This document shows, in pieces, positions 51,246-60,258 of a stretch of DNA of 62,239 nt (within the stretch, counting starts at the first letter, position 1; each line of letters begins with the position of its first letter). The position numbers and the translations under genes are program-made. This DNA is from JAKAJA01 sp037440125 (GTDB taxonomy: Bacteria; Acidobacteriota; UBA4820; DSQY01), in assembly GCA_037440125.1 (NCBI GenBank), contig JBBIUU010000004.1, forward strand, positions 1-62,239, given 5' to 3'. The notes beneath the pieces were generated by a model that saw only the letters and a list, made by a program, of their open reading frames with translations, did no database searches and was not told where the DNA came from.

Positions 51246-52228
51246 AGCCCTCCCACAGGGACGAGTCGGCCTGGGTTGACCGCATCCGGGCGCTCTTCGG
51301 CGCATCGGCGGCCGAGGTGGGCATCGGCGACGACGCGTGCGTCCTGCCCCCCGGGCGGTACGCCGTCACCACCGACACCCTCGTCGAGGGCGCCGACTTC
51401 GAGCTCGCCTGGGCGCCCCCGGAGGGCGTCGGCCACAAGGCCCTCGCGGCGAACCTCTCGGACCTGGCGGCCATGGGCGCCGAGCCCCGGTACCTCCTCC
51501 TCACCCTCGGCTGGCCCGAGCCCCTCGACGACGACGTCGTGGAGGGACTCCTGCGCGGCGTCCGCGACCTCTGCGCCGCGGAGGGCGTGGGCCTGTGCGG
51601 CGGCGACCTGACTCGGGCGCCCCGCCTCACGATCTGCATGACCCTCCTCGGCGAGCAGGCCGACGCGCCCCTCCTCCGCTCGGGGGGCAGGCCGGGCGAC
51701 CTCCTGTACGTGTCGGGCCCTCTCGGCGGGCCCGCCGAGGCCCTCCGGCGCTTCCTGGCCGGCGAGCGGCTCGAGCGCTTCGACCCCCGGGCCGCGCCGG
51801 CCGACGAGCGCCAGCGGGCGCTGGACCGGTTCTTCCGCGCGCCCGCCCAGGTGGCCCTGGGCCGTTTCCTCGCTGCCTCGGGGGCCGCCTCGTGCTGCAT
51901 GGACCTCTCCGACGGTCTGGCCCGGGACCTGCGTCGCCTGTGCGCGGCGAGCGGGTGCGGCGCCGAGGTCGACGAGGCCGGATTGCCCGCCGACCCCGCC
52001 CTCGCCGGGCTGGGGGAACGGGAGCGCCTCGAGACGGCTCTCAGGGGAGGGGAGGAGCAGGTCCTCCTCTTCGCCGTGCCCCCCGACCGCGGGGCGATGC
52101 TCGAAGGGGCCCCCGTCCGGGTCCTCCCCCTGGGACGGCTGGTGGAGGGCGAGGGGATCGCGGTGCTCCGCTCAGGTGGTGGACGTGAAGCTCTGGCCGT
52201 GGAAGGCTTCGACCACTTCCGCCCGTGA
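51242..52228 (+). CDS. thiL: Thiamine-monophosphate kinase ThiL
   Basis: A 328-residue kinase making thiamine pyrophosphate from the monophosphate. GIGDDACVL, VTTDTLVEGADFELAWAP, ALAANLSDLAAMGAEP and GLCGGDLTRA are the ATP and substrate blocks; MDLSDGLARDLRRLC lies in the C-terminal half. GTG 51242 overlaps the previous stop. No other thiamine genes and no TPP riboswitch were seen here. Its 3' end contains the start of the next gene. Confidence 0.95.
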   Translation: MKPSHRDESAWVDRIRALFGASAAEVGIGDDACVLPPGRYAVTTDTLVEGADFELAWAPPEGVGHKALAANLSDLAAMGAEPRYLLLTLGWPEPLDDDVVEGLLRGVRDLCAAEGVGLCGGDLTRAPRLTICMTLLGEQADAPLLRSGGRPGDLLYVSGPLGGPAEALRRFLAGERLERFDPRAAPADERQRALDRFFRAPAQVALGRFLAASGAASCCMDLSDGLARDLRRLCAASGCGAEVDEAGLPADPALAGLGERERLETALRGGEEQVLLFAVPPDRGAMLEGAPVRVLPLGRLVEGEGIAVLRSGGGREALAVEGFDHFRP

Positions 52229-52652
52229 GGCGTGGAGGGAGCTGGCCGGCACGGGCCAGCCCCCGGCGCGCACCGCCGCGGCGGTGGGCCTGGGCCTCGC
52301 CATCGGCCTCCTGCCCATCATGCCCTTCCAGACGGCGGCGGCCCTCGGGCTGGCCTTCGTCCTGCGCCTGAACCGCCTCGCGGTCTGGCTCCCCACCCTC
52401 GTCTGGCAGCCCTTCACGGCGCCGGCCATCGTGGCGGCGGAGGTCTGGGCCGGGCGCGCGCTCCTGGGCGCGAGCGGCCCCGGCGGGGCCGACGGATCCC
52501 TCTGGGCCCGCTGGGGATGGCCCCTCGTCGTGGGAAGCGGGATCGTGTCCGGGGCCGCCGGGCTCCTGGTGGCCGCGTTGGCCTACCTCCTGCTGAGGCG
52601 CCGCGCTAGACAGGGGGACGCCCCGGCCGTCTTAGAAGGAGAAGAGGGATGA
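52182..52652 (+). CDS. DUF2062 membrane protein
   Basis: A 156-residue protein with two or three membrane segments: AAAVGLGLAIGLLPIMPFQTAAALGLAFVL is the DUF2062 core, and a last helix lies near 118-145. I prefer GTG 52182, with AGGTGG upstream, over GTG 52176; either start lies within the 3' end of thiL (about 47 bp overlap). Its stop overlaps the sigma-factor ATG. Function unknown. Confidence 0.85.
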   Translation, partial: DVKLWPWKASTTSAREAWRELAGTGQPPARTAAAVGLGLAIGLLPIMPFQTAAALGLAFVLRLNRLAVWLPTLVWQPFTAPAIVAAEVWAGRALLGASGPGGADGSLWARWGWPLVVGSGIVSGAAGLLVAALAYLLLRRRARQGDAPAVLEGEEG

Positions 52653-53200
52653 CCACCTCTCTCCTCGCGGGTCTCCTGAAACGCGCCTGGAAGGGCGACG
52701 ACGCGGCCTTCACGGCGCTCGTCGAGGCCACGAGGGAGAGGCTCTTCTGGACGGTGAAGAGGATGGTGGGAAGGGACGCGCTGGCGGACGAAATCCTGCA
52801 GGAAGGCTACATGGCCCTCTGGGGCATGGAGGGGCGAACGCCCCCCGACAACCCGGAGGCCTGGCTGCGCCGCACGTGCGTGAACCGCGCCCTCGACCAC
52901 CTCCGACGGGAGGAGACCAAGCTCCACCAGGCGGGCGAGGCGGCCCTCGAGAACCTGACGGCAGCCGTGGGCCTCGAGGAGACGATGGGCGTCCTGGAGC
53001 TCGAGGAGGCCCTGCACCGGGCCATCGCCACTCTGCCCGGCCAGGAGCGCGCCGCCTTCGTGATGAAGGTCGTCGAGGGGCTGGAGTACGCCGAGGTCTC
53101 CGCCGCGCTGGGCGTCTCGGAGAGCACCGTGAGGAACCAGGTCATGCAGGCCAGACGCAAGCTGGAAAGGGCCCTCGCGGCCCTGGGGATCGAACCATGA
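52649..53200 (+). CDS. ECF-type RNA polymerase sigma factor
   Basis: A 183-residue sigma-70 family protein. Region 2 (about 10-85) has AFTALVEATRERLFWTV, DALADEILQEGYMALW and NPEAWLRRTCVNRALDHLRR. Region 4 (about 118-175) has LPGQERAAFVMKVVEGLEYAEVSAAL and the HTH SESTVRNQVMQARRKL. The ATG overlaps the DUF2062 stop. It lies just upstream of pilus-type genes and a small membrane protein that could be its regulator. Confidence 0.94.
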   Translation: MTTSLLAGLLKRAWKGDDAAFTALVEATRERLFWTVKRMVGRDALADEILQEGYMALWGMEGRTPPDNPEAWLRRTCVNRALDHLRREETKLHQAGEAALENLTAAVGLEETMGVLELEEALHRAIATLPGQERAAFVMKVVEGLEYAEVSAALGVSESTVRNQVMQARRKLERALAALGIEP

Positions 53201-53227
53201 GGATCGCACGATGAGGATCGCACGATG
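53197..53227 (+). promoter_or_regulatory. Three tandem ATGAGGATCG translation starts
   Basis: A 14-bp unit (ATGAGGATCGCACG) is repeated so that ATGs fall at 53197, 53211 and 53225. The first overlaps the sigma-factor stop. The first two open five-codon frames (Met-Arg-Ile-Ala-Arg) ending at TGA within the next ATGA. Each unit carries GAGG eight bases before the next ATG. Only the third ATG opens the long frame. Confidence 0.85.
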
Positions 53228-53527
53228 AGGATCGAAGCCCTGCGCTCGGCCCGCCGCCCCGAATCGGAGTGGGAGCCCTTCATGCACCAGCTCTCGGCCA
53301 GGATGGCCCGGCGCCGCCGCTCACGTGTCCTGAACTGGGCTGCCGCCGCGGCGCTCGTCCTCGCCGCCCTGGGCGGGCTCCTGCTCATGCCCGGCCCGAA
53401 GGCGCCGGAGCCCTCGCTCCGCGCCCACGTCCCCACCCTCTCCGACCCCGTCTTCACGCCCTCCTCCGGAACCGCCGTGGCGGTCGCCGGGGGGGCCGTC
53501 GTCATCCTCCCGGAGGCCCGCACATGA
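53225..53527 (+). CDS. Small single-pass membrane protein, possible anti-sigma partner
   Basis: A 100-residue protein: a basic cytoplasmic segment (about 1-36, with RSARRPESEWEPFMHQLSARMARRRR), one transmembrane helix (LNWAAAAALVLAALGGLLLM, about 36-55) and a 45-residue external part. The position directly after an ECF gene and the topology fit a small anti-sigma factor. No HxxxCxxC zinc motif is present and I recognise no domain, so the role is inference. Translation would depend on the tandem starts described above. The stop overlaps the next ATG. Confidence 0.7.
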   Translation: MRIEALRSARRPESEWEPFMHQLSARMARRRRSRVLNWAAAAALVLAALGGLLLMPGPKAPEPSLRAHVPTLSDPVFTPSSGTAVAVAGGAVVILPEART

Positions 53528-54210
53528 GATACGGGAAAGCCCTGGCCTGGACCCTCGCCGCCGCCGTGCCGCTGATCATCGTGGCCCAGCAGGTGGAGAA
53601 GCTCACGGTGATCCTGAGAAACCGGGACGTGCGCTCGGTGACGGCGCGCGTGACCGAGGAGCTCGGGCCCGCGGGCCAGGTTTGGGTGGACGGCGCCAAG
53701 AACCAGGTCACCGTGGAGGACGAGCCCGCCCGCCTCGCGCAGGTGCGCCGCCTCCTGAGCGAGCTCGACGTGCCCGCCCGCCGCTTCGCCGTGGCGGCCC
53801 AGCTCGACGTGCTGCCCAAGCCCGACGCGAAGGGCCTGTTCCGGCCGTCGCCCCAGTTCGCCGACATGACGGCCTGGGCCGAGTCGGTCCTGCCCTCGGC
53901 CACGTACTCCTGCGTCCTCGACCTCCGCGAGGGGGGCCGGGCGAGCTGCGGCCTCGGCACGACCTACCGCCTCGACGCCAGGGCCCAGGGCTACGACCCG
54001 ACGCGCCGACGCCTGGCCTTCGAGAGCCTCTCGCTCCTGGCGGTGGACCCCGCCGGCAAGAACGCGACGCCCGTCTTCCAGGGCGCGGCGGTCCTCCCCG
54101 TGGGCTCGCCCACGGTCCTCCTCGTGAACCCCACCGACCAGACGCCGCCCCTCAGGCTCCGGGCCACGCCCCAGCTGATGCCCGAGATCAAGCAGCCGGA
54201 GGCCCGCTGA
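53524..54210 (+). CDS. Exported protein with a secretin-N-like domain
   Basis: A 228-residue protein with a signal peptide (MRYGKALAWTLAAAVPLIIVAQ). Residues 25-80 (LRNRDVRSVTARVTEELG...VDGAKNQVTVEDEPARLAQVRRLLSELDVP) have the repeating beta-alpha pattern of secretin N1 domains, with a LxxLD-like end. The rest forms a beta-rich domain I do not recognise (TYSCVLDLREGGRASCGLGTTYRL). It overlaps both neighbours and precedes pilC, so it may help the secretin or its substrate. The domain call is tentative. Confidence 0.62.
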   Translation: MRYGKALAWTLAAAVPLIIVAQQVEKLTVILRNRDVRSVTARVTEELGPAGQVWVDGAKNQVTVEDEPARLAQVRRLLSELDVPARRFAVAAQLDVLPKPDAKGLFRPSPQFADMTAWAESVLPSATYSCVLDLREGGRASCGLGTTYRLDARAQGYDPTRRRLAFESLSLLAVDPAGKNATPVFQGAAVLPVGSPTVLLVNPTDQTPPLRLRATPQLMPEIKQPEAR

Positions 54211-55427
54211 TGCCGACCTTCGTCTGCCGGCTGGGCACGGCGGGGGGCGACCTGGTGGTCCAGGAGTTCGAGGCCGCCAGCGAGCCGTCCCTCAAAGTCC
54301 AGCTGCAGGACAAGGGCTACTACATCTTCTCCATCCGGCCCAAGCACCCGCTGGCCGGCGTGGGCACGGCCATCCTCACCCGCAAGAAGGCCGTCTCGCT
54401 CCGCGACTTCGTGACGTTCAACCAGGAGTTCACGGCCCTGCTCAAGGCGGGCCTCCCCGTCCTGACGGCGCTGGACCTCCTCCTCGCCCGCAAGACCCAG
54501 GGCTTCTTCCACCAGACCCTGGCCCTCGTCCGCGACGACGTCCAGTCGGGGACCAGCCTCAGCGACGCCTTCAAGAACCGCGGCGACGCCTTCCCGCCCA
54601 TCTACTCGGCCACCGTGGCGGCGGGCGAGCGCAGCGGCGAGCTCGTCGAGGTCATCCAGAGGTACCTCTTCTACCTCCGCACGGTCCAGGCCATCCGGAA
54701 GAAGATCCTCTCGGCCATGATCTATCCGGTCATCCTCCTGACCCTCTCGGTGGCGCTCGTCTTCCTGCTGCTCACCGTGATCGTGCCCAAGTTCTCCGCG
54801 CTCTTCCTGGGCTCGGGCGCGAAGCTGCCCGCCCTGACGGAGGCGGTGCTCGCGATCTCCAAGGTGTTCCAGTACGGATGGCCCGTGTTCCTTATCGTGC
54901 TCGTGGCCATCCCGGTGACCTACAAGGTCGTCTCCTCGCGTCCCGAAGGGCGCCTCTTCATCGACGGCTGGCGCCTCCGCCTCCCCGCGCTCGGGCTCAA
55001 CGTGAAGCGCTACAACATCGCCCAGATGTGCCGCACGCTCGGCACGCTGGTGGCGGGCGGCATCCCCGTGGTGACGGCCCTCGACGTGGTGGCCGACGCC
55101 ATGAGCAACGAGGTCTACAAGGTGGAGCTCAAGCAGGTCCGCCAGCGCGTCATGGAGGGGCAGGCCCTCTGGGCGAGCATGGAGAAGACGCGCATGATGA
55201 CGCCCATGTCGGTCGAGATGATCGAGGTGGGCGAGTCCACGGGCTCTCTCGCCGAGATGCTCGACCAGGTGAGCACGTTCTACGACGAGGAGCTCGGCAC
55301 GGCGGTGGAGCGCTTCGTGGCGCTCCTCGAGCCCGCGCTCCTCCTCGTGATGGCGGTGATCATCGCGCTCGTGGTCCTCTCCGTGTACATGCCGCTCTTC
55401 AGCATGTACAACCTGATGGGGAACTGA
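54210..55427 (+). CDS. pilC: Type IV pilus/type II secretion inner-membrane protein PilC/GspF
   Basis: A 405-residue polytopic platform protein. Two copies of the T2SF domain are visible: about 65-190 (FVTFNQEFTALLKAGLPVLTALDLL, AGERSGELVEVIQRY) and about 270-400 (MCRTLGTLVAGGIPVVTALDVV, IEVGESTGSLAEMLDQV). Three membrane helices lie near 170-195, 225-245 and 375-400. The start overlaps the preceding stop (TGATG). A repeat-filled assembly gap separates it from the ATPase gene. Confidence 0.95.
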   Translation: MPTFVCRLGTAGGDLVVQEFEAASEPSLKVQLQDKGYYIFSIRPKHPLAGVGTAILTRKKAVSLRDFVTFNQEFTALLKAGLPVLTALDLLLARKTQGFFHQTLALVRDDVQSGTSLSDAFKNRGDAFPPIYSATVAAGERSGELVEVIQRYLFYLRTVQAIRKKILSAMIYPVILLTLSVALVFLLLTVIVPKFSALFLGSGAKLPALTEAVLAISKVFQYGWPVFLIVLVAIPVTYKVVSSRPEGRLFIDGWRLRLPALGLNVKRYNIAQMCRTLGTLVAGGIPVVTALDVVADAMSNEVYKVELKQVRQRVMEGQALWASMEKTRMMTPMSVEMIEVGESTGSLAEMLDQVSTFYDEELGTAVERFVALLEPALLLVMAVIIALVVLSVYMPLFSMYNLMGN

Positions 55428-55433
55428 AGTGAA

Positions 55434-55646
55434 AGGCGGAAGGCGTGAGGCGGAAGGCGTGAGNNNNNNNNNNNNNNNNNNNNNNNNNNNNNNNNNNNNN
55501 NNNNNNNNNNNNNNNNNNNNNNNNNNNNNNNNNNNNNNNNNNNNNNNNNNNNNNNNNNNNNNNAGGCGGAAGGCGTGAGGCGGAAGGCGTGAGTGTGAAA
55601 ACGGTCAAGCATCTTGCTCGCGCCTCGCGCCTCGCGCCTCGCGCAT
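55434..55646. repeat. 14-bp (2 x 7) AGGCGGAAGGCGTG tandem array around a gap, plus CGCCTCG arm
   Basis: The same 30 bases (two AGGCGGAAGGCGTG units plus AG) occur on both sides of the gap (55434-55463 and 55564-55593). A CGCCTCG arm of the opposite sense lies at 55620-55643, 29 bp before pilB. The number of units in the genome is unknown. Confidence 0.92.
55464..55563. other. Assembly gap (100 N) inside a tandem repeat
   Basis: The 30-bp identity of both flanks and the 14-bp period mean the gap may be zero, negative or many units long. Confidence 0.9.
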
Positions 55647-55671
55647 CATCGGCATACCCGCGGAGATAGAC

Positions 55672-57321
<1,650 letters not shown>

Positions 57322-57323
57322 GG

Positions 57324-57400
57324 AGAGAAGGCGGAAGGCGGAAGGCGGAAGGCGAAAGGTTGTCAAACATGCCGCATTCGAGATTCGACATTCGACTTGG
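57324..57400. repeat. GGCGGAA heptads and ATTCGAC heptads before pilM
   Basis: 57328-57358 has AAGGCGG units (four) directly after the pilB stop; 57374-57398 has CATTCGAGATTCGACATTCGAC. These fill the 88-bp gap and leave pilM without an evident ribosome site. Confidence 0.8.
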
Positions 57401-57409
57401 GTTGCTCGC

Positions 57410-58318
57410 ATGATGAAGCTCCTCGCCGACCGGTTCAGGCCCTCCCTGCCGCCCGTGGCCGTGCTCATGGAGGCCCCCTCCGTCATGGCCCTGCGCGTGG
57501 CCAAGCCGGGCCCGGGCATGCAGCCGCTCGTGATGGACGAGGACCCGATGGCTGCCATCGTGGACTCGGCGGGGGCCGAGGGCCACGGGACGCGTCTCGC
57601 GGACGCCACGCTCACGCGCCTGGGGCGGCCCAAGCGCCTCTGCCTCGTGCTGGGCGACCCCTTCTTCCGCCTCCAGCTCCTCACGCTCCCGGACTTCCCG
57701 CGCAACGAGGAGGAGCGGGTCCAGGTCATCCGCTGGCATCTGCGCAAGACGCTCAACATCCCCGTGGAGTCCCTGCGCCTGCGCTACGAGGTGCTCCAGA
57801 AGGAGGCCGCCGGCGTGACGCTCTGGCTCTCCGCCTGCCAGGAGGACGCCGTGGTCGCCCTCGAGGCCGCCTTCGCCCAGCAGGGGTGCGAGGTGGGCTA
57901 CGTGGGCGCGAGCTCGGTCGAGCTGCACAACCTCGCGCTCGCCCGAGGGCTCTACCCCGACGAGGGTTCGGCGCTCCTGCTCAACCGGACCGCGGGCTAC
58001 CTGTCCTTCCTCTTCTCCGACGGGGGGCGGCCCGTGTTCTTCCGCTGCAAGGAGAGCCCCGCCGACGAGGACTCGGAGCCGGGCGAGGCCCGCCTGGAGC
58101 AGGAGCTCCGTCTGACCCTTGCCTACCACCGCGACAAGCTGGGCGGGGGAAAGCTGGCCAAGGTGCTCGTGCGGAGCCAGGCGCCGCACCTCCCGCTGCC
58201 GCTGGCGGGCGTCCTCGACGAGGACGTCCCGGTGGAGGACCTCGCGCAGGCCGCGGGGCTCGGCGCGCCCTGGACGCCGGCGTGGCTGCCGCTCGTCGGG
58301 TTGCTGGAGGGGAACTGA
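57410..58318 (+). CDS. pilM: PilM-like actin-fold protein
   Basis: A 302-residue cytosolic protein of the PilM/GspL-cyto type. LVLGDPFFRLQLLTLPDFPRNEEERVQVIRWHLRKTLNIP is the PilM-like substrate groove region near 80-120, and LLLNRTAGYLSFLFSDGGRP near 200 is the second actin-fold strand pair. The phosphate-binding loops are weakly conserved, so ATP binding is unsure. It is followed at once by pilN, its normal membrane partner. Start ATG 57410 or 57413. Confidence 0.82.
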   Translation: MMKLLADRFRPSLPPVAVLMEAPSVMALRVAKPGPGMQPLVMDEDPMAAIVDSAGAEGHGTRLADATLTRLGRPKRLCLVLGDPFFRLQLLTLPDFPRNEEERVQVIRWHLRKTLNIPVESLRLRYEVLQKEAAGVTLWLSACQEDAVVALEAAFAQQGCEVGYVGASSVELHNLALARGLYPDEGSALLLNRTAGYLSFLFSDGGRPVFFRCKESPADEDSEPGEARLEQELRLTLAYHRDKLGGGKLAKVLVRSQAPHLPLPLAGVLDEDVPVEDLAQAAGLGAPWTPAWLPLVGLLEGN

Positions 58319-58319
58319 C

Positions 58320-58901
58320 ATGAGGCGCCTCTCCGTCAACCTCGCCACCGTCCCCTTCGCGAACCGCGCCCTGCCCCTGGGCGTGCTCTCGGCCGTCGGG
58401 GGCGCGGCGGCCATCCTGATGGTCTTCAACCTCGTCTCCTTCGTCATCCTGGGTGGGGAGTACCGCACCCAGCGGGCCGTCCTCAAGCACCAGCAGGAGC
58501 GCCTGGCCAACCTCGAGAAGGACCTCCAGCAGAAGCGGTCGGTCCTGGAGAGCGCGTCCGCCGCCACCTTCTCCGGCGAGGCCCTCTTCGTGAGCGATCT
58601 CCTGGCGAAGAAGCGTTTCTCCTGGGTCCAGTTCCTCAAGGACCTGGAGAAGGTGAAGGCCTACGGCACGGCGTTCCAGTCCGTCAGCCCCCAGATGGAC
58701 CCCTCCGGCGTGATCCGGGTGAGCCTCCGCGGGCAGGCGAACCCGCGGGCCGAGCTCATGAAGCTCGAGCAGAACATGTTCGCCGACCCGCACTTCAAAG
58801 AGGTCCAGCTCGCGGGCGAGCAGAGGGACGGCACGGGGCCCGTGGTGACCTTCAACCTCTCCTGCGTCTACCTGCCCGGCGGAGGTGCCGATGCGCCTTG
58901 A
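58320..58901 (+). CDS. pilN: PilN-like alignment-complex protein
   Basis: A 193-residue bitopic protein. LSVNLATVPFANRALP holds the short INLL-like N-terminal tail that docks on PilM. A membrane helix (about 22-45) is followed by a coiled coil (LKHQQERLANLEKDLQQKR) and a ferredoxin-like periplasmic domain. The ATG immediately follows the pilM stop. It overlaps pilO. Family identity is from topology, motif and order. Confidence 0.85.
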   Translation: MRRLSVNLATVPFANRALPLGVLSAVGGAAAILMVFNLVSFVILGGEYRTQRAVLKHQQERLANLEKDLQQKRSVLESASAATFSGEALFVSDLLAKKRFSWVQFLKDLEKVKAYGTAFQSVSPQMDPSGVIRVSLRGQANPRAELMKLEQNMFADPHFKEVQLAGEQRDGTGPVVTFNLSCVYLPGGGADAP

Positions 58902-59505
58902 GCGGGCCCTCCACAAGCACTTCACCAAGGCGCTAGGCATCGGCGCCGCGCTCCTCGCACTGAACCTGATCGTGTACTTCACGGCCGTCTCGCGCCTCGA
59001 CCGTTTCGCGAAGACGGTGAAGGCCCAGGTCGCGGACAACCGCGCGAAGCTCGCGGCCCTCGAGGCGGAGGACAAGACGGCGACCGCGGGTGTGGGGACC
59101 ATCAAAAACAACCGCCAGATCGTGGACGACCTCGCGAACGGGGTCTTCCTCACCAAGGGCCAGCGCCTCGTGGAGGTGCAGAACGTCCTCCTCGGCCTGA
59201 CCGACTCGAGGCGCCTCCAGGCCGAGGCGGTGAGCTACGCCTACAGCATGCAGCCGGACGCGAAGACCTCGTGGGGGCGCCGCTACCTCAAGGTGGACGT
59301 GGCCACGAACCTCACGGGCTCCTACCTCGACATCAAGTCCTTCATGGAGGACCTCGAGAAGAACCCGCAGTTCCTCATCCTCGAGGCCTTCAACCTGAAC
59401 GCCTCGGGCCAGGGCGCGGGCACGGTCCAGGGCTCCTTCCAGATCGCCACCTACTTCGTCGCCACCGAGGCGGACGAGCGCGAGACCGCGGGGAGGCGCA
59501 AGTGA
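58891..59505 (+). CDS. pilO: PilO-like alignment-complex protein
   Basis: A 204-residue bitopic protein: helix at about 13-33, coiled coil (RFAKTVKAQVADNRAKLAALEAE) and periplasmic domain with VDVATNLTGSYLDIKSFMEDLEKNPQFLILEAFNL, the PilO core. ATG 58891 has GGAGG five bases upstream, better than the GTG at 58885. It pairs with PilN. The stop overlaps the next GTG. Confidence 0.86.
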   Translation: MRLERALHKHFTKALGIGAALLALNLIVYFTAVSRLDRFAKTVKAQVADNRAKLAALEAEDKTATAGVGTIKNNRQIVDDLANGVFLTKGQRLVEVQNVLLGLTDSRRLQAEAVSYAYSMQPDAKTSWGRRYLKVDVATNLTGSYLDIKSFMEDLEKNPQFLILEAFNLNASGQGAGTVQGSFQIATYFVATEADERETAGRRK

Positions 59506-60257
59506 GGAGTCTCCGCTTTCTCCTCGCCCTCCCGCTGGCGCTGACGCTCCTGGGCGCCGTGCACTGCGGCGCGCCCCAGCCCGCCCAGCGCTCCTCCATG
59601 GACGTCGAGGGCGGCGACTCGGGCGATGGCGGCGAGCGGCCGCGCGCCAGGGCGCACCAGGCGCAGCCCTCGGCGCCCGCCCAGATCGTGGCCCTCAGCC
59701 TGGATGGGGTGCCGCTCCTGAAGAAGGCCGAGGCCGCCGCGGGGAAGGAGGGCGACCCCGCCGCCCAGCCGGAACCCGGCACCGTGGGCCCGCCGCGGCC
59801 TCCCGAGATGAAAGAGGCCGAGGCGAAGGAAGCCGAGGCCGCCGAGGCGGCCGCCCAGCAGCCGGCCGGCATCGCGCTGCCCCCGCGGAACCTCTTCGCC
59901 TTCGAGGAGGACCCCGCGGTGATCCTCGACCGGCAGAAGAAGGCCGAAGAGGCCGCGGCGCGCGCGGCCGAAGCGGCCCAGCGGGCCGCGGAGGAGCGGC
60001 AGAAGCAGGAGGAGTACCTGCGGCTCCATCCGCCGCCGCCCCAGCCGCCGCAGATCACCTTCCAGTTCATCGGCTACATGGGTCCGCCCGAGGAGAGGAT
60101 CGGCGTGTTCGCCACGCCGGGGATCCTCCTCGCCAGGAAGGGCGACACGATCCTGGGCAAGTTCAAGGTCGTGAACATAGGGTACGAGTCCGCCGAGATA
60201 GGCTTCACGGGCTTCACGCAGACCCAGAGAATCCCCTTGTCCGCAGGAGGTAAGTAA
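59502..60257 (+). CDS. pilP: PilP/GspC-like periplasmic linker protein
   Basis: A 251-residue exported protein starting at GTG 59502. A signal peptide ends near GAVHCGAPQ; the Cys could be lipidated but the lipobox is poor. A long Ala/Glu/Lys-rich tether (about 90-190) precedes a C-terminal beta domain: PPQITFQFIGYMGPPEERIGVF, GILLARKGDTILGKFKVVNIGYESAEIGF, typical of PilP/GspC homology regions that contact the secretin. A conserved RNLFAFEE lies before the tether end. Confidence 0.84.
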   Translation: MRSLRFLLALPLALTLLGAVHCGAPQPAQRSSMDVEGGDSGDGGERPRARAHQAQPSAPAQIVALSLDGVPLLKKAEAAAGKEGDPAAQPEPGTVGPPRPPEMKEAEAKEAEAAEAAAQQPAGIALPPRNLFAFEEDPAVILDRQKKAEEAAARAAEAAQRAAEERQKQEEYLRLHPPPPQPPQITFQFIGYMGPPEERIGVFATPGILLARKGDTILGKFKVVNIGYESAEIGFTGFTQTQRIPLSAGGK

Positions 60258-60258
60258 G

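Noticed and set aside
51242..51300. TPP riboswitch controlling thiL
   Set aside because: thiL overlaps the upstream gene and I find no THI-box elements (CTGAGA, ACCTGATCTGG) nearby.
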